A DNA stretch of 64,000 nucleotides, from NCBI GenBank assembly GCA_002286855.1, contig NRSV01000057.1, positions 173,353 through 237,352 on the forward strand. Direction: 5' to 3'. This stretch comes from Bipolaris cookei (taxonomy: Eukaryota > Ascomycota > Dothideomycetes > Pleosporales > Pleosporaceae). Positions 23,587 through 33,774 of the stretch are shown piece by piece; the stretch's first letter is position 1; every line of letters begins with the position of its first letter. The position numbers were made by a program, and so were the translations under genes. The notes below the pieces were generated by a model. That model had not been told where the DNA came from. It saw only the letters and a program-made list of their open reading frames with translations, and did not search any database.

Positions 23587-23995
23587 CAGCGAGAAGGTAG
23601 AATTACTCTTGCTCTTCAGGCCTTTCGTACGGGTCAATTTAAGACTATACGAAGCGCTGCTGCTGCCTATAACGTACCTTTTCAGCGGCTTTCTGATCGG
23701 CTGAAGAAAATCACATTTCGGCCCCAAGCATCCCCAAACCGCCATAAGCTTACTATAACTGAAGAGCAGACAATCGGACGGTATACCTGCTTCTTCGTAC
23801 CATGCAGAGATTTGGACGTGTCCTTTGTAGATAATGAATGGCGGGGTAGCGTATCCCGCAGCGCAGATGCTCTCGATAACAGCAACCCACTCGTGATTGC
23901 CTGGCTGAACAAGAGTAACGTCCATCCCTGTTGGTCAAACATCCCTCCGCAACGAACCACGAACATTGATTAACCATGCTATGCCCACGCTGCAC
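23587..23995. pseudogene. Scrambled Fot1/pogo-like transposase fragment
   Basis: Two pieces of one transposase family lie back to back in opposite orientation. On the plus strand, about 23587-23780 encodes the N-terminal psq-type helix-turn-helix (GRITLALQAFRTGQFKTIRS, AAAAYNVPFQRLSDRLKK). On the minus strand, about 23925-23772 encodes part of the DDE domain (PGNHEWVAVIESICAAGYAT, PPFIIYKGHVQISAWYEEAG). The two open frames meet at about 23772-23785. More DDE-like sequence upstream of the minus-strand piece (to about 23995) is out of frame. Neither piece can make a transposase. The order suggests an internal inversion or deletion in an old element copy. Confidence 0.7.
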
Positions 23996-24593
23996 AATTA
24001 TATAGAGTCAGGTTAATAATCCAAGACTCTTTACATCTATCTCCATCTACGAGAGGCTCTATATAGCAAAATTACAGCGTTGTAACTTATGTTCTTAGGC
24101 CTCTTGTCTTTAGCATAGAAGCTACAATAGCAAAACACCCTTGCTATTTTATATACAGCACTATCGCTTGATCCTTCGGAACCCCTAAATAATACTTGAT
24201 CAGCCAAAGAATATAATAAGCTACTGCTTTTATGATATATGCAGTCGCTGTCTAGGTGTTCTCCGAGTTATTCCAGTGCGATGTGCCAGTACATCGCACG
24301 AACCGAGAAGACTTAGCGTGCTGACACAACCAGTATTGAAAGCTTAGCGGCCTGCAATGTACACCTACGCTATACCAAAACGGTTCGAGCTATGGCGCAA
24401 AGCTCGAGAGATTTCGTCTAGCCACTACTTACGCGCGCAGTCGCTTACTGTCTATTTTTAGAAATTCGTTAGAGATGGACACCGCGAGATTGATGTTACA
24501 TGTATAATGAGTATTGTATAGATCTATCTTAATTAAGTATAGAATTATGTATAATAAGTAGAAAAATCTTCCTATTTATCTATAATTACTCAT
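23996..24593. other. AT-rich spacer, probably decayed transposon sequence
   Basis: A stretch of about 600 bp visibly richer in A/T than the flanking genes (for example 24480-24590), without open frames or a recognisable domain. It joins the transposon fragment to the NLR 3' end and probably contains further decayed element sequence. Confidence 0.4.
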
Positions 24594-27500
24594 CTAGACC
24601 ACCTGACAAAGCCAGACCCTTCCTGATCCTACTCCCATGCCTACTTGGGTCTCACTTACAGCCGAGCTTGACGGTCGATACTCGGAGGGTATCCACAATA
24701 TATTGCTACCAGCGTATATAACCCAGTTACCATCTGAACTTATACTCGCACCCTGGTACTGAAGTTTTGATGCTGCAACGTTGATGGGGTTCGTGATCTG
24801 GGAACTAGAGATAGTGATAGTGCCTATTTCTGTATAGAGTAAAGTACCAGTAAAATCGAAAGACAAGTGCAAGAGGGATATGCCAACGTCAAGGGTATGT
24901 AGGCACATCCCACTGCTCGCGTCCCAGATCTTGACAGTGCTGTCCCAAGTTGCTGACGCTAGCCGGGACGAGTCGTGCGAGAAGACCACCGAACTAACAG
25001 CATCGCTATGGCCCTCGAGCGTGTGCACACACGTCCCGCTACTCATGTCCCAGATCTTGACAGTGCTGTCCATTGAAGCTGACGCTAGCCGGGTCGAATC
25101 GTGCGAGAAGGCCACCGAACTAACAGCATTGCTATAGCCCTCAAGCGTGTGCACACACATCCCTCTGCTCGTATCCCAGATCTTTTCATAGTTGTCGTCT
25201 GATGATGACGCTAGCTGAGTCGAGTTGAGTGAGAAGTCCACTAAGCTAATATTGCTACTATAGCCCTTGAGCGTGTGTAGACACGTTCCGCTGCCTACGT
25301 CCCATATCTTAACAGTGTCGTCCCAAGATGATGACGCTAGCCGGGTCGAATCGTGCGAGAAGGCCACTGACATAACAGCATCACTATGGCCCTGAAGCGT
25401 GTGCACACACGTCCCGCTACTCACCTCCCAGATCTTGACAGTGCTGTCCATTGAAGCTGACGCTAGCCGGGTTGAGTCGTGCGAGAAGGCCACTGACGTA
25501 ACAGCATTGCTATGGTCCTCGAGCGTATGCACACACGTCCTACTGCTCACGTCCCAGATCTTGACAATGCTGTCTACTGACGCTGATGCTATCCGGGTCG
25601 AGTCATGCGAGAAGGTCACCGACGTAACATCCCAGCTATGGTCCTTAAGGGTGTGCACACACGTCCTACTGCTCATGTCCCAGATCTTGACAGTTCTGTC
25701 GTCTGATGCTGACGCTAGCCAGGTCGAGTCATGCGAGAAGGCCACCGAACTAACACCATGGCCATAGCCCTCGAGCGTGTGCACACACGTCCCGCTGCTC
25801 GCCTCCCAGATCTTAACAGTTCTGTCGTCTGACGCTGACGCTAGCCGGGTCGAGTCGTGCGAGAAAGCCACCGAGCGAACATTATCGCTATGGTCCTGGA
25901 GCGTATGCACACACGTCCCGCTACTCGCCTCCCAGATCTTGACAGTTCTGTCGTCTGACGCTGACGCTAGCCGGGTCGAGTCGTGCGAGAAGGCCACCGA
26001 ACTAACACCATGGCCATGGCCCTCGAGCGTGTGTACACACATCCCACTACTCGCCTCCCAGATCTTGACAGTGCTGTCGCCTGATGCTGACGCTAGCCGG
26101 GTCGAGTCGTGTGAGAAGGCCACCGAACTAACACCATGGCCATGGCCCTCGAGCGTCTGCAGACATGCACTCCAGCCATTACTCATAGCTGGCTTGATGA
26201 CTACTTCCCTTGGTTCTTCGTGCTGGAACAGCCTTCTTACTATGCTATCTGCTGGACTGAATAGTAGAGCGGATGCGTACGCTTGTAGTGGATAATTTTC
26301 GATTACCTCCTTGTGATACATGATAAATCGCCGTGCGTCATATACGATCTCATTTAATGCCTCTATGTCTCTAAGTCCCTAGTAATATTAGCAACTATAT
26401 TGCAAAGACTATGTGTATAACTATGTAGGCTATACCTGGACTAAATGCCATAGCTTTGTCATCGAGACCACCCCTTTTGACACGCTTCTGCACAAGCTGA
26501 GCGCTTCTAGCCAGTAGAGATATCTTTGCCTAAGAAACGCGCCTATAGTCCTAATGTCTTCTTGATTAGTAGCACAATGTGCTAGTAATCTGTGTCTTGA
26601 GTTGCAGAAGTGGTCAACCCAGTACACACATGGATAATGCGATACGGCTAGAGGATCAAGAAGAGGCGACTTAACGTCCGCTATATGATATCCAGGCGCT
26701 TGAAGGCTATACATATCTCTGCGCAGTGTCTTCTGTAGAATAGTAAGTGATTTTACAAAAACGTCTTGATGTACATATTCAATGCCACCTTGAAAGACCT
26801 TGTCTAACGCTTTCGTGATAAGGAAGTCCTTGGCTGACTGATGCACAAAGTACACTGTATCGTCACGTAGCGTAAGGAATGATCCGCAGAGGCCGATAAT
26901 CTCCCGCATAGACTCTAGGTCATCGACAAAGTCTGCAAGCTGTTCAGTGAGCACAACTAGCTCAGCGACTGTGACCGGTCGATACAGGACAGCAGTCACT
27001 GCCAGCACGCAGCGACAGACGTTGGCGTCGTCGGACTTGCTCATCTGCTGCATCATCCGTTCGTACAAATCGCCTAGGCCAGGCGGGAACAGCGCTAGCT
27101 TCTTTAGGACATTCCGCTTCGGCGTCTTTTTGAGCTCCTGGCACACCAACGCTACCCAGAGAAAGGTATCGTTCGCGTTCGACTTCAAGTGCTGGAGCAC
27201 GGCGTGTCGAAGTTCCTCTGTGTACCCAATCTCCTGCGCTAACTGGTCTACCTTTTGCTTGATAAAGACGTTGACTGCAGCAGCGACCGACTTCGCGTTA
27301 AGCTCAAGGCTTAATTTCACCTTATGTCCTGCGCGCTCGAGCTGTGCTTCGATATCTGGCCAGTTGCGACTAGACACAATCCACTTAACGCGAGAGGACG
27401 CGGATGACTGCTTTGTGATGAAGGTAAGTAGCTTTGGGAGGTCAGTAACGCATTCATCGAGCGCATCAATAATTAGGTACGTCGTGCTCAAGCCCGTATC

Positions 27501-28828
27501 TTGCAGCATGGCCAGAAAGATATCTGTCAGGGCGACCCAGGCGTTAGCGTCGTTAAACAAGTTTACACCTGCGCGATCGTGCTTCTTGCGAACATAAACT
27601 GCAAGTGATGGTTGCTGGTCCACGAGCATATACAATAAGCCCCGCAGCACAGCTATAGCACTATTAATGCGCGAGTCGGTCGCCTGGCAGAAAAAGTATG
27701 AGATAAGGGTAGGTTTTGACGCCACGTTTCGTAATTCGTCAATAGTGCCGCACAGCAGCATCGTCTTGCCTTTGCCAGGATCGCCCTTCACCCACAATAG
27801 TCGGCTGTCCGGGTCTTGGTGCCACTGTTGGAAGGTGTCGTTATTAAGAACCCAACGATAAGCGCCCGCAAGTAGCCCGCCCTTAGTCTCCTCAATCCGC
27901 TTCTTGTCATCGCGCGGGTTGCTGGGACACAAGTCTTGGATACACTTATTCTGCTTATCAACCTCGTCTAGAACCCGCTTCATTGCTTCAGCTAGATTCT
28001 CGCCATCGATCGGGGACAAGCTGACACCGAGAATACCCATTAGGGAATATGCACGGTCTGCTGGAATCGTTGTAGTGCGATGTTCAATCCAGGTAACGCG
28101 TTCATGAACACCAAAGTTAGACAAGGATTCGCCCTGCAGCGCCAGACTAGGTATGCCTGTAACTTGACGCACTTCTTCTGCTAGTAACAACCTATCACCA
28201 AGCTTAGTCCCTTCTCTAGAGAAGAACTCTACTGTAGACGGTGCGAGAAGCTCCTGCAGTGTCCATCCACGGGTAAACCATCTGCTATTTTTGAGCGCAA
28301 GCTTAGCCTTCTGCTTGCTTTGTACAGGACCGCTACTGGCCGAATTGCATGGACCGTCGCGCGAATAGAAGTAGCACTGCATCATGCTGCCGTACCATCT
28401 CGACATAGTATAGAGAATAGAAAGCATCCAAAACCACAAAAGCCATCGTGAATCGTGGTGGCCTGATGTCACTGGTAGAGGTTGATCAGAGACATCCGAT
28501 AGGTATACATAACATCGAGCTGCATCGCGGTACCAGCGAAACATCGATCGGATGGAGAAGGCAAGTTCAGCCTTGTTGGCCTTGTCGATGCAGCACGTGT
28601 CGATCCAGAAGTACTGGAGGTTGTCGTGCCGCGCCCGTTTTCCGCAGAAGATGATCTTTCCATAGCCCGGCTTTCTCTTGCCACCGCCTGTCTGGAGGTC
28701 TGCAAACGTCACCTCGTCGCCATCTGCGCCCCAGGTGTGTGAGAGTATCGCGTAGGGGGGGGTATGTCGCCATCATCGAAGCTGTGGATGCTAAGCTCTT
28801 CGCTCTCGCTGTACTGTAAGAGCCGCAT
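24594..28828 (-). pseudogene. HET-NACHT-WD40 NLR (HNWD/HET-E-like), apparent frameshift near start
   Basis: A minus-strand gene of two exons (28828-26436 and 26378-24594; 57-nt intron ending TTACTAG) encodes about 1390 aa. Order: HET domain at ~1-200 (start MRLLQYSESEEL, YAILSHTWG, YFWIDTCCIDKANKAEL, RDAARCYVYLSDV); a NACHT NTPase with P-loop GDPGKGKTMLL and Walker B YLIIDALDEC; the winged-helix-like LCGSFLTLRDDTVYFVHQSAKDFL; the linker FIMYHKEVIENYPLQAYASALLFSP typical of HET-E/HET-D; then ten WD40 units. The family mediates nonself recognition and incompatibility cell death. The ATG at 28828 and the HET frame differ by one base at a C8 tract (28754-28761), so MRLLQYSES does not run into YAILSHTWG. 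Nine or six C would restore frame. It may be a real inactivation, a polymorphism or a homopolymer error; otherwise the domain is intact. Confidence 0.85.
24897..26156 (-). repeat. Ten in-register 126-bp WD40 repeats
   Basis: Exactly 1260 bp = 10 x 126 bp, each unit coding 42 residues of pattern TL(E/Q/K)..., SVAFSHDSTRLASAS, VKIW...CVH. Most units are near-identical in protein and DNA. Variation is concentrated at a few positions (after TLEG/TLQD/TLKD, at the GDST/DDRT/MDST/VDSI site and before SSGTCVH). A diverged eleventh blade (TLDVGISLLHLSF) follows. Confidence 0.93.
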
Positions 28829-29515
28829 AGGTTCGTTTGGGTGTATAGTAGGTATATGCAATGAGAATGGGACTTGAAAGGCCGGACGTAGTAGCCTGAT
28901 CGTGTGCTTTCCTGCTACCGATGGATGGCCAGCATAGAGAGAGAATGACGAGCAGGTGCACCAGCTCAGGTACCAGCAGGATCATGTGATGCGTCAAGAT
29001 GTCGCGAGCTGAGGCTGCTGGCTCTCGCTGTATTCTTGACTTGGTGGTGAAGCCTGTGGAGCCCCAGGCGGGGTATGTAAGGCGTGCCATGCATGCGCCG
29101 TGCACTGCTCGCAAGGCTGAAGCGCGTCTGCATCGAAAGCTGCGGAGGACATGAGGCCCCTTGGCGCTGTTGGCAGGGGTCTAAGCACCGACGCGCTCAA
29201 AGCCTGCCCGTTCTGATGCAGGATAAATAAGAGAGCAGTCACGCAGATACAACACTTGTAAATAACATCTAGGTTTAAATTTAACTTACAATACCCTTTC
29301 TATATAGCCTGCACAACGCCGCGAAACCTATCATACAGAGCCAGAGAAAGTGATCTAGTACATCCTGGCTACCGGTGCTCTCCATGCAGATACCGGCGCA
29401 TGCGTTAGCTCAGGCGCATCGATCCGCTGTGCTACTGTAGGCTTTGGCGACGGCAGGACCGTCGATTTTTCTAGCGCGTCACTCTTGCGCTTACACCCGC
29501 GCTTTGGCTTACCTG
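28829..29515. other. Spacer between NLR start and transposase
   Basis: Upstream region of the NLR gene plus the 3' flank of the minus-strand transposase. Short frames only. I looked for the inverted-repeat end of the neighbouring transposon at 29280-29500 and could not identify it. Confidence 0.35.
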
Positions 29516-31057
29516 CTAAAGCTTGCTCCTTCGTAGCACGCTTTGCTCTAGCCTCTTCGAGGACTTGAAACTCATTACCTTAGCCTTGCCTAGAACTACC
29601 GACTTTGTCGACCTGCGGGTTTTGGCTTCTCGATTGATCTGAAGGAGGAAATGATTCCGGTCTTTAAGGAGGGCCTGCTCAGCGAAGGATACCTTAGCGG
29701 CGCTTGCTAGTTTCTGTATCCGTCTCTGTAGACGATCTTTGCTCGTCTTTTCAAGCATGCGTGTGTCCTTTATAATTAGATCGTGCAGCGACGTAAGCGC
29801 TTCTGTTGTCACTGGTGTTACTGGCGTGGTAGGTGTACGGGGCATGTTGTCCAGCATATTAGTACTTGTAGTCTTGGTTCCTGGATTTAATATGTTGCTT
29901 ACTTCTGCTGGAGGTTTAGGGACATCTCTGAGCACTCGTTCCGGGTTGAAAGGAAACAGTCCAGTTGCAGACCACTCAGCTTTGATGTTCCTTTTGGTTA
30001 GTGCGTGATCTCTTGAAGGGCTATAGAGATAAGTGAAGTGTTCTTTGCCAACAACATCTACGCCTCCTTGGTTGAGTCGCTCGACTTGATCACGATACGC
30101 GCTTTTCAAAGGTGCAAAAGGGCCGACATCACATGGCTGCAGCTTGTGAGAGGTGTGAGAAGGTAGACGACACAAGATAATGTTGTTAGTAAAGCAGAAC
30201 TCTAGAATCTCGAGCGTTTCATGCGTCCCAAAGCCATCACAGATCAGTACACGTGGTTTTCCACTTGCTCTCTTGCGCGTCTGGGGCTCAAAAACACGCT
30301 TAAGCCACTCTAAGCTAATCTTAGAGTCGTTATACCCATTCTCTGAGTGCGTATAGTGTCATCCAGGGGTTTCGTGCGTGGTCCAGTTGCTGCAATGGGT
30401 CAATGCTGGCCATATAATAAGTGGCAGGAGGGCCCTTCCATCAGCACTGATGCACTCAATAGCATTTACCATAGTGCGCTTGATAACCGCACCTCTACTA
30501 CCTTGCCGATCGTCATTGCCAACTAAGACTTTTGCGGAGCCAAGCATGCTTAGCATAACTCCAGTTTCGTCCATGTTGTACACGTTTTCTGGCAGTATGT
30601 ATGGATTCCGTAGCACCTGGCCAATCACATCGAACCACCCTACTATCTTCTCGTATATACTGTTTCTGTGACGCTTCCAGTCTATCGATCTGACCCTTCT
30701 CGCCTGGAGTTCGGGGTGACGCTTCTCGAACGCTCGTGGCCAGTTCTTCCCTGGACGCTTGATCGACTTGTTCCTTGTGGACCACTGGTGGGCTATGCTG
30801 AAGGCTAGCGAGCGAAGGTACTCAATCCGCACAGGTTGTCCGATACTAGACATCAGTAGCAAGAACTTTACAAGTGCCTTCTCCTCCTCTCGAGTCAAGT
30901 ACTGCTGACTCTGAGCCTGCTCTGCTCGCGAGCGTCGTCCAAGCCTACGATGGATAAGAGTTGAGATAGGGACATCACCGTGCTCTGATAGAGCAGCACA
31001 TGTATCACGCACACCCTCAGGCAGACGTTGCGCGAGCGCCTGGCTGGCTGGGTCCAT
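29516..31057 (-). pseudogene. Fot1/pogo-like DDE transposase with one nonsense codon
   Basis: A 514-codon minus-strand frame from MDPASQALAQRLPEG, intact except for one TGA at 30359-30361. It falls in THETPG-stop-HYTHSENGYND, where relatives have Trp, so TGG to TGA is the likely change. Domains: an N-terminal HTH (VPISTLIHRRLGRR), a CENP-B-like second HTH (LTREEEKALVKFLLLMSSIG ... PGKNWPRAFEKRHPEL), then the DDE_1 catalytic domain with first Asp in NVYNMDETGVMLS, second in RVLICDGFGTHET and LPSHTSHKLQPCDVGPFAPL. The C-terminal ~150 residues are basic. Tc1/mariner-superfamily pogo elements move by cut and paste at TA. With only one lesion the copy is young. Its terminal inverted repeats were not identified. 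Confidence 0.87.
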
Positions 31058-31628
31058 GTTCGTGGTTGTGGTGACTGAGGGATACCTCGAGCGAGAAGCC
31101 AACCGAATCCACCACCGGTCTGCTTCTAACAACAGCCTGCAACACGCAGCACCTGATGGAAGCTTCTAGAACTCTACGCAACAGCTTCAGCTCTTTTGGC
31201 ATAGCACAGGTGTATACCGTAGGACACTAAGCGTTCCAAATCCTCTCGCTAAACGCGGAGGACTGATACTCTGAGCCGGACAAACTCGGAGTATATCTAA
31301 ACAGAGGCTGCATGTCTCGATATGATAAGATAGTTTCTTTAGTCTGTTATACATAGTATAGAATTTCCGAATAAACCAGCTTTGATTCTATAGAGGGTAG
31401 GACAGGGGTGTATCGTTGTTACAGCTCCAACGCTCAACATGAAAGATTCATATACGTCCCTTAGGTTGCTGTAATTTTGCTGTCTAAATCTTGCGATAGA
31501 TAGAGATCGGCTCAAAGAGCAAACAAATGTGTACTTATGTCTAAAAGTCTATGCGGCTTGGGCGTAAGGTGCTTGGGTAATGTTCGTGGTTCGTTGCACA
31601 GGGATGTTCGACCCGCAGGGACGGACGT
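31058..31628. other. Spacer between two transposase genes, with hairpin and residual reading frame
   Basis: An imperfect hairpin, ACTCTGAG-CCGGACAAA-CTCGGAGT, lies at about 31267-31291 and could be an element end. From 31537 to 31630 an open frame runs in phase with the truncated transcription-factor frame on the other side of the pogo-like insertion. A GTAAGG...TTGCACAG stretch (31564-31602) resembles an intron, but at 39 nt is very short. No zinc-cluster exon is visible here. Confidence 0.4.
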
Positions 31629-31630
31629 TA

Positions 31631-31683
31631 GTGTAGGTGGTCAATGCTGCAACACCATCTCGGAACGCAACACCCGACTGCAT
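31631..31683 (+). repeat. Left terminal inverted repeat of pogo-like element
   Basis: Matches the reverse complement of 33722-33772 apart from the outermost base, one T/C difference and one base in a GG/GGG run. Confidence 0.88.
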
Positions 31684-31731
31684 CACCAAAACAGGAACCC
31701 ACCAGTTTCAACGCGTAATATCTCCACAACC

Positions 31732-33618
31732 ATGACAGCTATTGCAAAAGCCATTGCAGATATCGATCTGCAAGATGCAGAAGGTCAACTTTCATACCGC
31801 CAAGTCGCAAAAAAGTATGGAGTTCCAGTGTCAACTTTGACGCGCCGACACCACCGCCAACGCCAGTCCCGTGAAGCCGCCGCCAAAAACCATTCATTGC
31901 TCACTCCCCCACAGGAGGAATACCTTGTAAAGCATATACAGAGACTATCTGCCCACGCACTACCACCTCCAAGAGCTATGATCAAAAAATATGTCGCGGC
32001 ACTTGCGCCATGGGAGCCATCAGATAGCTGGGTTACGCGTTTCTTGCGAAGGCACCGCGATGCTATTACCAACAAAACCTCCACGGGTATTGATCGGGAT
32101 CGCTGTATAGCTGATAATAGAGAAGATTACCGTAACTACTTCTGTCTCCTTCACGAAAAACTCGATAAATACGATATTAAGCCATATAATATCTACAATA
32201 TGGATGAAAAGGGCTTTCTCCTTGGTATATGTTCACGGTCTAAGAGAGTCTTTTCAAGGCCTCTTTGGGATAAGAAGAAGGTGTCAGCATCTATCCAAGA
32301 TGGTAATAGAAACTGGATTACAGTTATGGGTTGCGTCTGCGCTGATGGAAGCTGGGTAGATCCCGTCATCGTCTATCAAGGCAAGAGTGGGCTTCGAGAT
32401 AGTTGGTTACGCGACCTTGAAGTAGGAAAACACCAGCTATTTTGCTGCTCAACGCCCTCTGGGTGGAGTAATAATGATATTGGGCTGGCCTGGCTTGAAC
32501 AAGTCTTTGACCGCAAAACAAAAGAGAAGGCAAAGCGGGACTGGAGGCTTCTACTACTTGACGGCCACGGAAGCCACGTGACACCTTCCTTCATCGATTA
32601 CTGCGATGCCCACCGGATTCTACTCGCTGTACTGCCTCCTCACTCCTCTCACCGGCTTCAACCACTCGATATTGCGGTGTTTGGGCCTCTGACTACTGCG
32701 TACGGCAAAGAACTGGATGAGTTCCTCCACCGCAGTCAAGCTTTGCTAGAAATGCAGAAAAGTGACTTTCTAGAGTTATTTTGGGCTGCGTATACATCTG
32801 CATTCCCATCTGATAATATACTGAGCAGTTTTGCAGCTACAGGAGTTCATCCGCGCAACGCCGAAGTCGTCCTCAATCGTCTCGTTAACTCCTCTCCGCC
32901 ACCCAATACAGATATAGAAGTTGGAGACCATGGTGATAGAGATACATACAGACACCTCGTCAACTTGGTTGAAGCTGTGGCACCAGATACGTCTACAATT
33001 GCGGCAAAACGGGTGAAAGAGGCTTTCCATTCACTCCAAGTCAACAACGAGCTCCTACACCTTGAAAACGAGCAATTACGCCATGCAATCACCACTAAAA
33101 AACGCAAGAAAAAGCATAACAAGGTTTTGGATTTGCAACAACACCAAGAGTACCAGAGTCTGGCAGTTGTATGGAGCCCTCGGGCAGTCAGAGAGGCTAG
33201 AGAGCGTGACGCCATACAACAACAAGAAGAGGCGGCAGCAAAACTCCAAAAAGAGCAGGATAGAGAGGCACGTGCTGCTGCTGCCGCATGCTGAAAGCAG
33301 CTTCAAGCAGAAGCAAAGGCGGAGCGTGAGGTGGCCAAGATAGCAAGGGCAAAGGAGCGTGAGGCACGTGCCGCGCAGCTAGCTGCCGCGAGGGCACGCA
33401 AAGCTGAAGAACGCGCTGCTGCAACTGCAAAAAAACTTCGAGATACGCAAAACAAAGCTATCCGAAAAGCCTCATCATCTCAAAAGTCAAAAGTTACTAA
33501 GCGTGGTGGTGTTGCGGCTGCTCAAAGTAGTAGTAGTGTTGCGGAGCCAATCCCTAAGCCTCCGCCCAAAACCACCACGCGCGGCCGGAATATTAAGTTG
33601 CCGAAGAAATATGAGTAA
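31732..33618 (+). pseudogene. Pogo-like DDE transposase with premature TGA
   Basis: A 629-codon frame from MTAIAKAIADIDLQ, interrupted by a single TGA at 33292-33294. Domains: HTH_psq (GQLSYRQVAKKYGVPVSTLT), CENP-B-type HTH (LTPPQEEYLVKHIQRLSAHA ... WVTRFLRRHRD), then DDE_1 with Asp in IYNMDEKGFLLG, Asp in LLLLDGHGSHVTP, and LPPHSSHRLQPLDIAVFGPL. The catalytic core lies upstream of the stop. Beyond it the frame continues into an Ala/Arg/Lys/Glu-rich coiled tail (KAEREVAKIARAKEREARAA) to the stop at 33618. A 520-aa product lacking only this tail might still be active. Different family from the neighbouring minus-strand transposase. Confidence 0.87.
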
Positions 33619-33721
33619 ATATAAATATACCGTACTACTGGCAGACTACTCCAACAAAAAATCTGGTGATATCAGCTTTTGTATGGGGCTGTACAGCTTC
33701 ATTTGTGTGGGTGCCCATATA

Positions 33722-33772
33722 TACAGTCGGTGTTGCGTTCCGAGATGGTGTTGCAGCACTGACCACCTACAA
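33722..33772 (-). repeat. Right terminal inverted repeat of pogo-like element
   Basis: Inverted partner of the left end; its last bases CCACCTACA are followed by one mismatched base and the TA duplication. Confidence 0.88.
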
Positions 33773-33774
33773 TA

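Larger units (their letters stand above)
31631..33772 (+). mobile_element. Pogo-like DNA transposon with TIRs and TA duplication
   Basis: A 2142-bp element. The left end (from 31632, TGTAGGTGGTCAATGCTGCA onward) and right end (to 33771) are inverted copies over about 50 bp with one substitution and one gap visible. TA dinucleotides flank it at 31629-31630 and 33773-33774, the target duplication expected of Tc1/mariner-superfamily elements. It carries one transposase gene. The near-identity of the two ends indicates recent insertion. The right flank is coding sequence of a transcription-factor gene. Confidence 0.9.

Noticed and set aside
24880..26295. Several repetitive plus-strand frames opposite the WD40 array
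   Set aside because: They repeat with the 126-bp WD40 period and are antisense by-products of it.
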